From positions 1 through 34,010 of the IMG/VR virus record IMGVR_UViG_3300007735_000647: a stretch of 34,010 bases of DNA. One strand, written 5' to 3'. Made by a program: the position numbers and the translations under genes. Positions 13,998-22,209 of the stretch are shown piece by piece. This DNA comes from a virus. Every line of letters begins with the position of its first letter. Within the stretch, counting starts at the first letter, position 1. The notes under the pieces were generated by a model, which worked only from the letters and a program-made list of their open reading frames with translations, did no database searches and had not been told where the DNA came from.

Positions 13998-14067
13998 AAA
14001 ACAAAAAGCTAAGGATAGAGCTGCAAGAATACTGTGGCTAATTAGTCTAGTTAAAAAAAGATTATAA
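13984..14067 (+). CDS. 27-residue basic peptide
   Basis: MNSIKKQKAKDRAARILWLI then SLVKKRL; a strongly basic amphipathic helix. The ATG lies 14 bp before the end of the previous gene, and the stop is 18 bp before the ERF gene. Coupled position and lack of other content support translation, but at this length it may be chance. Confidence 0.4.
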   Translation: MNSIKKQKAKDRAARILWLISLVKKRL

Positions 14068-14085
14068 ACCAAAAAAACAAAAACT

Positions 14086-14655
14086 ATGCAATCATCTCAA
14101 ACAATTACAAAAATCTCAGCAGCCTTAGTAAAGGCTCAACTCGAAATGGGTAACGCAGTAAAAGACGCTACCAACCCTTTTTTCAAATCAAAGTACGCAG
14201 ACCTTAATGCTATTAGAGAGGCTTGTTTGCCTATCCTAAATAAGAACGGCATAAGTGCAATACAACCCACCTGCGTAATAGACGGTGTAAACTATGTAGA
14301 AACTATATTGCTGCACGAAAGCGGTGAATACATAAGCAGCCTTACACCAATAATTACGGCTAACCATAACGACCCACAGAAACACGGGAGTGGACTTTCT
14401 TATGCTAGGCGTTACTCTTTGCAATCTATATGTAACATTGGTGCAGAAGATGACGATGCTAATAAGGCTACGCCAGTTAAAAAGGAATACACACCTGCTC
14501 AACTATTGCCGTATCAAAATAAGCTGCAAAGGGCTACTGATTACGCTACTTTAGCAGAGGCTTGGGTAAACATACCTAACGAAATTAAACCGCTTGTAGA
14601 GGCTTTAAAAAACCAAATAAAAGATAAACTAAATGATACAAACACACGGGTATAA
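14086..14655 (+). CDS. erf: ERF-family single-strand annealing recombinase
   Basis: This 189-residue protein has the signature of ERF proteins. The NPFFKSKYADLNAIREACLP segment (about 27-46) is the family's most conserved stretch, followed by NGISAIQP and a strand ETILLHESGEYISS. DPQKHGSGLSYARRYSL (about 103-119) is the usual GSAITYARRYxL-type motif. ERF proteins anneal complementary single strands for phage recombination and repair. It sits two genes upstream of an SSB-like protein, its expected partner. The C-terminal third is less conserved and helical. Confidence 0.92.
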   Translation: MQSSQTITKISAALVKAQLEMGNAVKDATNPFFKSKYADLNAIREACLPILNKNGISAIQPTCVIDGVNYVETILLHESGEYISSLTPIITANHNDPQKHGSGLSYARRYSLQSICNIGAEDDDANKATPVKKEYTPAQLLPYQNKLQRATDYATLAEAWVNIPNEIKPLVEALKNQIKDKLNDTNTRV

Positions 14656-14827
14656 GGAAGTAGAAACGTACAAGGGCTGCAATATTTGCCTTGTTAACTA
14701 TCGCAATGTATCGCAATACATTGGGATAGTTATTGACGGGCAGCTATCTTGTATTTCTTTGTCATCAGTTAAAGCAGCAAAAACTATTATTGATACACAC
14801 GAAAAAAATAAACTTATTCAACTCTAA
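14633..14827 (+). CDS. Small protein, unknown function
   Basis: A 64-residue protein, MIQTHGYKEVETYKGCNICL followed by NYRNVSQYIGIVIDGQLSCI; it looks like a small beta-rich fold with a CNIC pair. It overlaps the ERF gene by 23 bp, indicating coupling. Function unknown. Confidence 0.6.
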   Translation: MIQTHGYKEVETYKGCNICLVNYRNVSQYIGIVIDGQLSCISLSSVKAAKTIIDTHEKNKLIQL

Positions 14828-14858
14828 AACATAGCGGCTCTGTTAACCGTCAAATATT

Positions 14859-15158
14859 ATGGCAGATGAATTATTACCAGAAGGTCTTAGATTTTTTAAC
14901 AAAAAGGATACGCAACCCGACTTTGTTGTTGGTGCGTTGGTTGTTACAATGAATGACCTGTTTAATTTTTGTAAACAAAACCCCGACCTTATTACCGACT
15001 ATAAGGGGCAAAAGCAATTAAGGTTACAACTTTTAAGAAGCAGCAAAGGAAATTTGTATGCTAAAGTAGATACTTGGAAGCCAGACGCAGCAGCTTTGCC
15101 TTCAGCACCTATTGGCGAACCAACGGATGTAGCAGATATAGAAAGTTTACCATTTTAG
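14859..15158 (+). CDS. SSB-like single-stranded DNA-binding protein
   Basis: A 99-residue protein ending DVADIESLPF. The acidic stretch that closes with a hydrophobic Pro-Phe is the tail by which SSB proteins recruit partner enzymes. The middle, KQLRLQLLRSSKGNLYAKVDTWKP, has the strand pattern of a compact OB fold. It lacks the full length of bacterial SSB (about 110 residues for the fold). Last gene of the plus-strand operon, after the ERF recombinase. Assignment rests on the tail and the location; I did not see SSB aromatic residues clearly. Confidence 0.6.
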   Translation: MADELLPEGLRFFNKKDTQPDFVVGALVVTMNDLFNFCKQNPDLITDYKGQKQLRLQLLRSSKGNLYAKVDTWKPDAAALPSAPIGEPTDVADIESLPF

Positions 15159-15178
15159 TTTTTGTTTTTTTTTGGTTA

Positions 15179-15207
15179 AGTAGCAGCTAATAACTGCTAC
15201 TTTTTTT
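15179..15207 (+). terminator. Rho-independent terminator of the plus-strand operon
   Basis: AGTAGCAG, a 7-nt loop, CTGCTACT, then seven T. It starts 21 bp after the stop of the SSB-like gene. Confidence 0.9.
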
Positions 15208-15217
15208 ATGCGTAAAA

Positions 15218-15243
15218 ATACCCCTCGTAGAAACGAAGGGTAT
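15218..15243. terminator. Second hairpin in the convergent region
   Basis: Inverted repeat ATACCC-c-TCGT with ACGA-a-GGGTAT around a 4-nt loop, 10 bp beyond the first terminator. It lacks a clear T run but may act as a back-up or as an RNA end-protecting stem. Confidence 0.45.
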
Positions 15244-15287
15244 AAACCAAAACTCAAACCAAAACTACTATGAAAAAAACTAATATG

Positions 15288-15361
15288 TTGCCCTACTTAA
15301 CAATTTTTTAAACTACTAACCACAGCTTGTTTTTTTAAATTGTTTTTAAGTTGTAGGGCAA
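15288..15361. terminator. Long imperfect palindrome between convergent operons
   Basis: TTGCCCTAC (15288-15296) pairs with GTAGGGCAA (15353-15361), and AACAATTT (15299-15306) with AAATTGTT (15337-15344). It begins directly after the end of the minus-strand metallopeptidase gene (15367). It may end the leftward lysis transcript, although it lacks the T run of a standard terminator. A 13-codon ORF (15270-15311) overlaps one arm. Confidence 0.5.
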
Positions 15362-15366
15362 ATGTT

Positions 15367-15615
15367 TTATATATCTATTTTCCTATACCCTTGCTGCCAC
15401 AATAACTCCGCTAGTTCTTTTGAATGTCCTATTATCTTAATCTCTGCCCAGCGTGGGTTTTGTATGTGCATAATCTCGTGTACAATCGTTTCTAAGCACT
15501 CAATACCTTTAAGCCTATTATCTATTATAATTTCCCTATCTTCCTTGTACGCAAGTCCGTGAGCCTGTTGTCTGCCTAGTTTACAATACGTTATTTTGAT
15601 AGGTGGGTTTTTCAT
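15367..15615 (-). CDS. Small zinc-metallopeptidase-like protein
   Basis: An 82-residue protein with HEIMH in a helix (TIVHEIMHIQNP, about residues 45-56), the HExxH zinc motif, followed 20 residues on by GHSKELAELLWQQGY that may carry the third ligand. Very short phage proteins of this kind are common at the end of lysis or accessory operons. Its substrate is unknown. It overlaps the upstream coiled-coil gene by 4 bp and is the last gene of the leftward late operon. Confidence 0.7.
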   Translation of the reverse strand: MKNPPIKITYCKLGRQQAHGLAYKEDREIIIDNRLKGIECLETIVHEIMHIQNPRWAEIKIIGHSKELAELLWQQGYRKIDI

Positions 15616-15860
15616 TTTAGCGTATCTGGTCTGTCATCTATTCTAATAGTTGGCATCCCCATTATTTTTATTTTTAGTAACCTCATTTCCTCTTTTAATC
15701 TTTTTGCTTTACGGTGGCAATCCTCAAAGTCTTTAAGTAACTTATCTAACTTAGCTTGTGCTTTTTCTTTTTCGTTCATTTTTATAGTTTTTGGTTTTGG
15801 TAACCCATTAAAAATATCTTTAAGTGATACCAGTTTATTTATGTTTGTATCCTGTTCCAT
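15612..15860 (-). CDS. Coiled-coil protein, unknown function
   Basis: An 82-residue, highly charged protein. Residues about 28-66 (NEKEKAQAKLDKLLKDFEDC and on) form a clear coiled coil. No signal peptide or membrane segment. It overlaps both neighbours by 1-4 bp, so it is coupled with the phosphoesterase and the metallopeptidase. Confidence 0.65.
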   Translation of the reverse strand: MEQDTNINKLVSLKDIFNGLPKPKTIKMNEKEKAQAKLDKLLKDFEDCHRKAKRLKEEMRLLKIKIMGMPTIRIDDRPDTLK

Positions 15861-16849
15861 TATAATATTTTTCCGTTAAATATTCGTTTATTTCTAAACT
15901 CAAAATCGTCTTTATTAGCACCCAAATCTACAATAGCAAATCCGTGATTCCAGCGGTTTAATGGCATATAGGCAGGATGCAATTCGCATAAGCAACCTAA
16001 GCTCCAAGTAGTAACCATTTTGCCCGTAAGCGTTGGCTCTGTATGTTCACTTGTTTGGTGATTATGCCCCTGAAAACAACTTGTCTTTGCCTTTAAAAAC
16101 AAACCTCTTGCAGGGTTTACTGGTGCAGATATACCGCCTATATACTCGTGTCCGTGTATTCCTGACAAACCATTTAAGGTCATATATCTTTTATCTGCAA
16201 TAATATCAATACCCTTTGCCCTTGCCTTGATTATATTCTCAAAATCAAATTCCTCAACCCCTACTAACTCCTTTGCCTTTTCAAATAAAAAGTGCTCGTA
16301 GCGTTCCTCGTGATTGCCAATCTTAAAAAATATTTTACATTGAAGCTGCTTATCTAATACATCAAATAAAGCTTTAAACGTATCTAACTCCTCTTTAAAT
16401 TTTCTTTTACGAGGGTCTTTTGTAAAGCGGCTTAAACCAAAAAAGTCTATTGTATCGCCATTAAGCAATAACGCATCAACTTTTTCTTTTTTAAGAAATT
16501 GTATTGCTGCTGTAAGTGATGGGATGTTATGATAAGGTACGTGTATATCGGATAAAATACCTACCTTTTTATAACCTTTAATTTCAAATGGCAAATATTC
16601 TGCTTCTTCGGATGTTGGTAAATTGTATGGGTTGTAAGGTCTTGCTTCCTCAACATAAAATTCTGTATTAACTACATTTTTTTTATTTCTATTACCAACC
16701 TTGCCCTCAATGTATCTTAGATTATACCTTGCATCCTCAACATCTTTAAACAACAAGTTATTCTCTTTATACATTATCCTTGCTAACTTAAGAGTAGGAA
16801 AAGTTGGGTTTTCTTTTCTGTACTGCCTTGCAACTTGTGTTGACTTCAT
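15860..16849 (-). CDS. Calcineurin-like metallophosphoesterase
   Basis: This 329-residue protein has all five metal-binding blocks of the family: SDIH (100-103), NGD (130-132), GNHEER (178-183), HGHEY (232-236) and GHNH (261-264). The N-terminal 75 residues are a helical extension (QVARQYRKENP, LARIMYKENN) like the small helix-turn-helix-like domain fused to phage phosphoesterases. It would cleave phosphoesters, possibly nucleic acid ends or nucleotides. Its location after the lysozyme in the late operon is uncommon for a replication enzyme. The ATG at 16849 follows an intergenic gap of 37 bp. Confidence 0.9.
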   Translation of the reverse strand: MKSTQVARQYRKENPTFPTLKLARIMYKENNLLFKDVEDARYNLRYIEGKVGNRNKKNVVNTEFYVEEARPYNPYNLPTSEEAEYLPFEIKGYKKVGILSDIHVPYHNIPSLTAAIQFLKKEKVDALLLNGDTIDFFGLSRFTKDPRKRKFKEELDTFKALFDVLDKQLQCKIFFKIGNHEERYEHFLFEKAKELVGVEEFDFENIIKARAKGIDIIADKRYMTLNGLSGIHGHEYIGGISAPVNPARGLFLKAKTSCFQGHNHQTSEHTEPTLTGKMVTTWSLGCLCELHPAYMPLNRWNHGFAIVDLGANKDDFEFRNKRIFNGKIL

Positions 16850-16886
16850 AAATTGGTTTTAGGTTAAACAAAACTAAACTATTATT

Positions 16887-17519
16887 TTATATATCAACAA
16901 TATCTTTTTGCTCATACACCCTATTACTTGTTTCAACTAATACGGCTTCCCTTTCCCTACGCCCTACTAAGCCATTATTCCAAAGCCTTTTCATACTTCT
17001 AAATTGTGCAGCTATGCCATTATAATCTTTAGCAATTACTAACGGTTGTATAGCTTTCATTTCTTTACGCCTATCGCCTGTTAAATCTGTACCCCTATTG
17101 TACACTAAACTAAGCAATGCCCCTGCTGCATCTGGCGTTAAACTACCTGCGGTTGGATATATGCTTAACACTTTGCGTACATACTTCGGTGCAGATGTTT
17201 TAATAAAAACACTCATAGCAGCATCAAAAGAAATCTTTACCTCTTTTGCAATAGTTTTTTCAGCAACTGCTTCTCTTGCTTTATTACCTGCCAAACCAAT
17301 AAACATTTTTAATATAGCTATTTGATAGCTACTTATTAAGCCACGCCAATCTTTTTCAATATCGTTTGTTGTGTGGTGTGCTAAGTCGTAACCAATACCA
17401 ATAGTTGCACCACTCATTCCTGGCGGTACAATGATGCCTTGATATTTATTTTCGTAAATCTTTTGGCTACTCACTTCCTCAAAAACTATTAAGTCTATTG
17501 CCTTTTTTGAAATAACCAT
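16887..17519 (-). CDS. Endolysin, lysozyme/pesticin-like muramidase
   Basis: A 210-residue protein with a T4-lysozyme-like active site: Glu14 or Glu15 (VFEEVSSQK), Thr39 and Asp45 in SGATIGIGYDLAHH. The spacing Glu, about 24, Thr, 6, Asp is close to that of pesticin C-terminal-domain enzymes. A C-terminal LSLVYNRGTDLTG and NNGLVGRREREAVL match the helical domain of the family. No signal peptide, so it needs a holin for release. It cleaves peptidoglycan. The neighbouring genes are spanin-like and holin-like, as in a standard lysis cassette. Confidence 0.87.
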   Translation of the reverse strand: MVISKKAIDLIVFEEVSSQKIYENKYQGIIVPPGMSGATIGIGYDLAHHTTNDIEKDWRGLISSYQIAILKMFIGLAGNKAREAVAEKTIAKEVKISFDAAMSVFIKTSAPKYVRKVLSIYPTAGSLTPDAAGALLSLVYNRGTDLTGDRRKEMKAIQPLVIAKDYNGIAAQFRSMKRLWNNGLVGRREREAVLVETSNRVYEQKDIVDI

Positions 17520-17595
17520 TGCCTTCTTTTAAATTGTTACTTTCCTTTGTAAAAGTGTATCCAAAGCCTAAACATTCGTTAATAAAAATGTAAAG

Positions 17596-18168
17596 TTACT
17601 TTTTTTTATACTGTAAATAATTAACACCCAAACTTGCCAATAGTGCAATTAATAAGTAAAGTAAATATTTATTTTTCTTTGCAATCTTAGCTTCTAACTT
17701 TTCAATACTATCGTTTGCCTTAGACGTTTCGTAAAAGGAAGTAAGTAACGCATCGTTTAACTGAAATATCTTAGCACTATCCTCAACCTTTTGTACCACC
17801 GTTATAGTCTTAATCGGTATGTAATGTGGGATTTTAACAACTTTATTTTGTGTTACTATTTTGTTTATGTAAACCGTATCGCTGCTTATATATTCGTTTG
17901 CTGTTCCATTTACTACACTAGGGCAGTCAATATAAATAAGGCTATCTACATAGCTTATAATAGTATCGTTTTTATTAACAATGCAGGGAAACCAATCTCT
18001 AGTCTTAGTTGCTACCATTGGCGGATAAGTCAAATAAGCCTTGTTAACTTGATACTCTGCTTTAGGCATAGTGTACTTATTACAACTTGTTAGCAGCCTT
18101 AAAAATATAATTATCACTAACAACAATAATATTGCAAATGCTAGTCTTGTTAATTTTACTTGGTGCAT
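17596..18168 (-). CDS. Unimolecular spanin-like protein (lipoprotein start and C-terminal membrane anchor)
   Basis: A 190-residue protein with a hydrophobic N-terminal segment (about 9-25) ending in a lipobox-like LLTSC (Cys29), then a periplasmic region with a helical stretch (about 130-165), and a C-terminal membrane segment (LLYLLIALLASLGVNYL, about 168-184) followed by basic KKK. A lipoprotein N-terminus in the outer membrane together with a C-terminal inner-membrane anchor is the layout of u-spanins, which join the two membranes at the last step of lysis. Gene order (holin-like, this, lysozyme) supports that. If the N-terminal segment is not processed it would be a two-anchor membrane protein. 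Confidence 0.65.
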   Translation of the reverse strand: MHQVKLTRLAFAILLLLVIIIFLRLLTSCNKYTMPKAEYQVNKAYLTYPPMVATKTRDWFPCIVNKNDTIISYVDSLIYIDCPSVVNGTANEYISSDTVYINKIVTQNKVVKIPHYIPIKTITVVQKVEDSAKIFQLNDALLTSFYETSKANDSIEKLEAKIAKKNKYLLYLLIALLASLGVNYLQYKKK

Positions 18169-18177
18169 ATTGTTATT

Positions 18178-18564
18178 TTATATTGTGCTATTAGTATTGT
18201 TGGTAGGGTATAACATTTTACTAACAACATTTAAAAACATCGTTATTAAAGTAATTACAAAACGTAGCCATTGACTTGCAACTGCACCAATATCAACAAT
18301 AGTAAACATATCATTTAAAGCTCCAAATGTTGCTACTAAAGCCAATACAAGCGTAGGTTTTATAGCAGCATTATCAATTTCATTACTTAAAAATTGCTTC
18401 CAAGTTGTTAAGCCAGTTACCATAAACATTGTAACGGCACTAACTATTGTTATGGCTGTTGCATTGCTTATTGGCATCGTTGGTATTACACCTTGAAAGG
18501 CTGTAAAAAATACTACCAAAATAGTAAATACGTTTGCCCATTTGTTTTTTGTACTTATACTCAT
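18178..18564 (-). CDS. Holin-like membrane protein
   Basis: A 128-residue protein with three or four hydrophobic segments (about 10-26, 37-55, 69-87 and 98-116), a short cytoplasmic N-terminus and a polar tail (YPTNNTNSTI). It precedes the spanin-like and lysozyme genes, so a holin role is likely by position and topology. I see no family-specific motif. Confidence 0.6.
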   Translation of the reverse strand: MSISTKNKWANVFTILVVFFTAFQGVIPTMPISNATAITIVSAVTMFMVTGLTTWKQFLSNEIDNAAIKPTLVLALVATFGALNDMFTIVDIGAVASQWLRFVITLITMFLNVVSKMLYPTNNTNSTI

Positions 18565-18575
18565 AATTTTATTTT

Positions 18576-18824
18576 TTAATAATTTCCTGCTATTTTAATT
18601 TCTATATCTTTAAGTTTTTCCATAATGCTGTCAATCTTATTGACTAACTTATCTTCTAAGTCTTGTACTCTCTTTTCAACCTTTGTTAAATCAATTCGTA
18701 GATAATCAATCTCGGCTTTATTGGTAGCCATTTTTCTTTCGTGCGAAACATATATCAATACCACACTTCCTGCCATTGTTATAAGTCCTATTGCTGCACC
18801 TACTATTTCCCCTAAAGCCATCAT
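18576..18824 (-). CDS. Small membrane protein with coiled-coil tail (XhlA-like architecture)
   Basis: An 82-residue protein: one membrane segment (about 6-27), then a coiled coil from about 32 to 78 (IDLTKVEKRVQDLEDKLVNK and on). Such proteins accompany holins in phage lysis cassettes (haemolysin XhlA-like). The ORF begins with two Met codons; either could start. Placed 11 bp before the holin-like gene. Confidence 0.6.
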   Translation of the reverse strand: MMALGEIVGAAIGLITMAGSVVLIYVSHERKMATNKAEIDYLRIDLTKVEKRVQDLEDKLVNKIDSIMEKLKDIEIKIAGNY

Positions 18825-18845
18825 TATATTTTATTAAATTTGTTA

Positions 18846-19349
18846 TTAATTTAGTTTGCCACTTTGCCCTGCTGCCACTCCAATAGCTTTTATTGTACTT
18901 TGTAATTTTTGGTTGCTATCAAAACCCTTAACCAAATAATCATAATAACCCATACAAGCCGTTGTTAGTTGATAATTGCCATTAGGTAGCTTTACATAGT
19001 CGTTGCCTTGCGGTATGCCATACAATGCTAATACATCTTTAATGCTACCAACATAAGCACCTGTGCTACTTACTACGTATTGCTTATTACTAACCGTTAC
19101 ATTTTTAAAGTATGATGTTGCAAATTTTAATTCTTGATTTTGCCCGTAAAATTTAATTACAAATCTTAACGAAATTTGCTTTACTTTTTGATTGTAATTT
19201 AAACTTTCAAATGTAGCCTTACGTTTCATTACAATACCATCTTCAGTACTATCCGTTAAGTTAAATCTTATAGCATCGTTATAGGTGCTATCCTGTGCAA
19301 AAACTGTTACTGAAACTAAAAGGCTAAGTGCTATTAATATTTTTTTCAT
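18846..19349 (-). CDS. Secreted protein, unknown function
   Basis: A 167-residue protein with a clear Sec signal peptide, MKKILIALSLLVSVTVFAQ, with cleavage likely after FA or FAQ. The mature part is beta-rich (IRFNLTDST, KQISLRFVIKFY) without recognised family. It lies between the S74 fibre (which also carries a signal peptide) and the lysis genes. It may be an exported protein that acts in the periplasm or at the outer membrane late in infection. Confidence 0.65.
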   Translation of the reverse strand: MKKILIALSLLVSVTVFAQDSTYNDAIRFNLTDSTEDGIVMKRKATFESLNYNQKVKQISLRFVIKFYGQNQELKFATSYFKNVTVSNKQYVVSSTGAYVGSIKDVLALYGIPQGNDYVKLPNGNYQLTTACMGYYDYLVKGFDSNQKLQSTIKAIGVAAGQSGKLN

Positions 19350-19414
19350 TTTATATTTTTATTTATTTATAATTTTAATACAATTAACGTATATATATAT
19401 TTAATATTTTACTA

Positions 19415-21772
19415 TTACTTTCTTTGGTTTTTATTTAACCTTTTTACTAATTTTGCATTTTGCTTTACAAGGTTTTCAACTTTAGTATTCAGTTCTTTTA
19501 CAGCGTTTACAAGTGTTGCCATTATTGCTCTATCTTGTAAAGATAAGTAACCTTCTTTATTTTCGCCTGTGCCAAGTGGTATATTAGCTTTTACATTTTG
19601 TGCCGAAAACCCTGCGTAAGTTCCTTCCGTTTCCATTTTACTTTTTTCATTCCATTTGTATTGGATAGGTTTGATTTGTAGTAATTCTTTTAACCCCGTT
19701 TTATAAGATTTTATATTTGTCTTTAAGCGAATATCCGATGAAGATGAAATGTTACCATTTGCATCAAAGGTTGCTGTACCTGCACCGTATCCAATAAATT
19801 GTATAATATTGTCCGCATTGCTACCAGATACTCTTATAGCTAAACTATTTGTTACATCACCTAAGTAGCAATCTGCTGGTGTGTTTACATTAAACCCTCC
19901 GCTAATCGACACATCACCCACCACATCTAAAGCTACTGAAGGAGTAGTGGTGTTTATGCCGAATTTTACATTATGTGAATTGTTATCAGCATAGGTAACG
20001 TATGACTCATCTGTTTTAACATTTAATACATTGCCATCTACGTTTGCGTTAAAATCACCAACATAATTATTTGTACCATCGCTTTTGTAACCACCACTAC
20101 TAACTGCTGCTTTAAATTCGTAACCCTCGTTATAAATTAAACCAATACTACTTGTCATTAAGTTACTTGCACTTCCAAAAGCTATTTGTGTAGATGTAAG
20201 TGTAGGTGAACCAGTTGTATCTGCCATACTTAACTGACCTGTCGCATTTATCCGCAAAGCCTTAGTACCTACCCCCGTTGGTAAGCCACTTAACCTTACA
20301 CCTCTTTTAGCAAATAACCCTTGTTGAACTGTTAACAAACTATCTGGCGTTGCCGTACCTATGCCTACGTTAGCACTATTTAAAATAGTCATAGCTTCAG
20401 TTGCACCATTATTTCCCACTTGGAAAATATGCCTTGCACCCGTTGCCCCTATGCCCGTTGTTGTTTTAAATGTTAGTGGCGAGGTTGTTGTAGTACCGCC
20501 AATCAATAAAGGTGTAGTAACGCTTGTACTTGCCGTAGCCGTTGTAAAAGCACCCGTTGTTGCAGTTGTTGCACCTACCGTTCCGTTAATGTTTAACGAT
20601 GCCGTTCCCGTAATATTAGTACCTACTAAAGCACTTGGAGTTCCTGCATTACCATTAAATAATACCACCGCACCTGCACTACCCGTATTCACTCCTAAAG
20701 CTGTTGCAACACCCGTACCAAGTCCAGATATAGAACCGACCGCTGGAGTTATTGTTACATTTGCTGCCGCTGTTAATAAGCCTTTACCATTAACGGTATA
20801 AGTTGGTGATTGTGTTGCACTACCAAATGAGCCTACATTAGCATTAACCGTTGCTAAAGTTAAAGCTGTTGAGCCTGTTGCATCGCCTGTATGATTAGCG
20901 TTGCTTACTAATCCACTATATTGAGTATTGGTAGCATTATCACCTGTATTAGTTCCGCTTAAATTACTGCCTGTTACCGTTCCACTAGCAGCCACACTTG
21001 TTGGAGTTATAGCACCTAAACTTATTGTTAAATTAGGGGTTGTACCACCACTACTTGTGCCACTTACACCGTTAGCCGTTGTAACCCCTATTGCTGTCAC
21101 TGGACTTGTCCCACTTGACGCAGCCGTAATTAAACCTTTACCGTTAACTGTTATTGTAGAGTTAGTAAAAGTTCCTACATTAGAATTAACCGTTGCTAAA
21201 GTTAAAGCGTTTGTATTATTTGCTGTACCATTAAAAGTACTTCCTGCACTTGTTGCATCACCCGTTGTTGTACCTATTGTTCTTGCAGTTTGTAAAGCTG
21301 TTGCCGTTCCTGCATTACCCGTTATAGTTGTTTGGTCGCCTGTATTTGTACCACTTAAATTAGCTACTGCACCGTTAGCTAATAATGCATTACCTATTGC
21401 ACCAGCAGCCGTTGTAAAAGTTCCCGTAAATGTAGGGCTGTTAATATTTGCTTTTAAGTTTATTCTATTACTTAAACTTGCCGTATCAATTTTTCTTAAA
21501 TAAGGTGTAAGCATTGTAGCCGTATCACTTATGTTTAATTTTGTTGCATCGGTTACAGTAGATGCTGTCCATTTAGTACCATTACCAATATACAACACCG
21601 TTCCAATACGTGCAACACCTGTCTTATTAGTTGTTGTATCGCTAGGCAATAATAAAACTAATGTAGCATTTACTCTTTTCATTTCATAGCCATATTGAGG
21701 CAATACTTGGTAAACCTGCCCAAAACATTTTATAGAAATCAAAACAATAAGTAAAGAAAATAATTTTTTCAT
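19415..21772 (-). CDS. Tail fibre-like protein with signal peptide and S74 chaperone domain
   Basis: The longest frame starts at a TTG (21796) inside the previous gene, but ATG at 21772 opens a signal peptide (MKKLFSLLIVLISIKCFG) and removes the overlap; I use that start (785 residues). The middle is low-complexity Gly/Thr/Asn repeat (GTNTGD, ATAL, TVNGKG recur) typical of trimeric fibres. The last 110 residues (SDIRLKTNIKSY, then IKPIQYKWNE) are the intramolecular chaperone of endosialidase, peptidase S74, which trims itself after folding. A signal peptide on a phage fibre is unexpected. It may instead be an exported, host-derived adhesin-like protein. Confidence 0.85.
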   Translation of the reverse strand: MKKLFSLLIVLISIKCFGQVYQVLPQYGYEMKRVNATLVLLLPSDTTTNKTGVARIGTVLYIGNGTKWTASTVTDATKLNISDTATMLTPYLRKIDTASLSNRINLKANINSPTFTGTFTTAAGAIGNALLANGAVANLSGTNTGDQTTITGNAGTATALQTARTIGTTTGDATSAGSTFNGTANNTNALTLATVNSNVGTFTNSTITVNGKGLITAASSGTSPVTAIGVTTANGVSGTSSGGTTPNLTISLGAITPTSVAASGTVTGSNLSGTNTGDNATNTQYSGLVSNANHTGDATGSTALTLATVNANVGSFGSATQSPTYTVNGKGLLTAAANVTITPAVGSISGLGTGVATALGVNTGSAGAVVLFNGNAGTPSALVGTNITGTASLNINGTVGATTATTGAFTTATASTSVTTPLLIGGTTTTSPLTFKTTTGIGATGARHIFQVGNNGATEAMTILNSANVGIGTATPDSLLTVQQGLFAKRGVRLSGLPTGVGTKALRINATGQLSMADTTGSPTLTSTQIAFGSASNLMTSSIGLIYNEGYEFKAAVSSGGYKSDGTNNYVGDFNANVDGNVLNVKTDESYVTYADNNSHNVKFGINTTTPSVALDVVGDVSISGGFNVNTPADCYLGDVTNSLAIRVSGSNADNIIQFIGYGAGTATFDANGNISSSSDIRLKTNIKSYKTGLKELLQIKPIQYKWNEKSKMETEGTYAGFSAQNVKANIPLGTGENKEGYLSLQDRAIMATLVNAVKELNTKVENLVKQNAKLVKRLNKNQRK

Positions 21773-21777
21773 ATAAT

Positions 21778-22209
21778 TTATGTTGGTGTATCGCAACCGT
21801 CAAAGTCGCTTGTTACTGTAATATTTGTTGTAAATTCTACCCCTGCTAAGTAATCTTCATACTTATCGGATATTGTATTAAAAGGTATTACATCTTCAAT
21901 AGTATATTCCCTTTTAGTTCCCCTAATTGTTTCTATAACATCGTTTGCTATCTGCAACTGGTCGCTTATAACTTCCTGCTCAAACTCCATTTCCGCACCA
22001 CTCTTATCTAAAAAGAAAAATTGCACATTAAAAATATGCTGCCTCCCTATATTTAACTGACCGCTATTTAAAGAATAACAGCAAATAGGATAAACGGGTT
22101 GCTCATCTCGGTTTAACCACTCCTTTGGAGTTAAGTTTTTTGCCGTCTTTATTATTGGGTTTGCTTCCAACAATGTTTGTATTTCTGCTATCAGTTGGTT
22201 GTATGTCAT
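21778..22209 (-). CDS. Putative tail terminator / head-tail joining protein
   Basis: A 143-residue protein with helical start (MTYNQLIAEIQTLLEAN), a strand-rich middle (HIFNVQFFFLDKSG) and a late VEFTTNITVTS. This mixed layout and location after portal and connector are typical of tail terminator or tail-completion proteins of Bacteroidota phages. Assignment is from position more than motif. It is followed by the fibre gene after a 5-bp gap. Confidence 0.5.
   Translation of the reverse strand: MTYNQLIAEIQTLLEANPIIKTAKNLTPKEWLNRDEQPVYPICCYSLNSGQLNIGRQHIFNVQFFFLDKSGAEMEFEQEVISDQLQIANDVIETIRGTKREYTIEDVIPFNTISDKYEDYLAGVEFTTNITVTSDFDGCDTPT

Noticed and set aside
15270-15311. 13-codon ORF MKKTNMLPYLTIF on the plus strand
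   Set aside because: Lies past the operon terminator and within the palindrome arm; too short and without context.
20361-21503. Two long plus-strand ORFs (146 and 191 codons) opposite the fibre gene
   Set aside because: They mirror the Gly/Thr/Asn repeats of the fibre; the Val/Pro/Leu-rich translation is a composition artefact.
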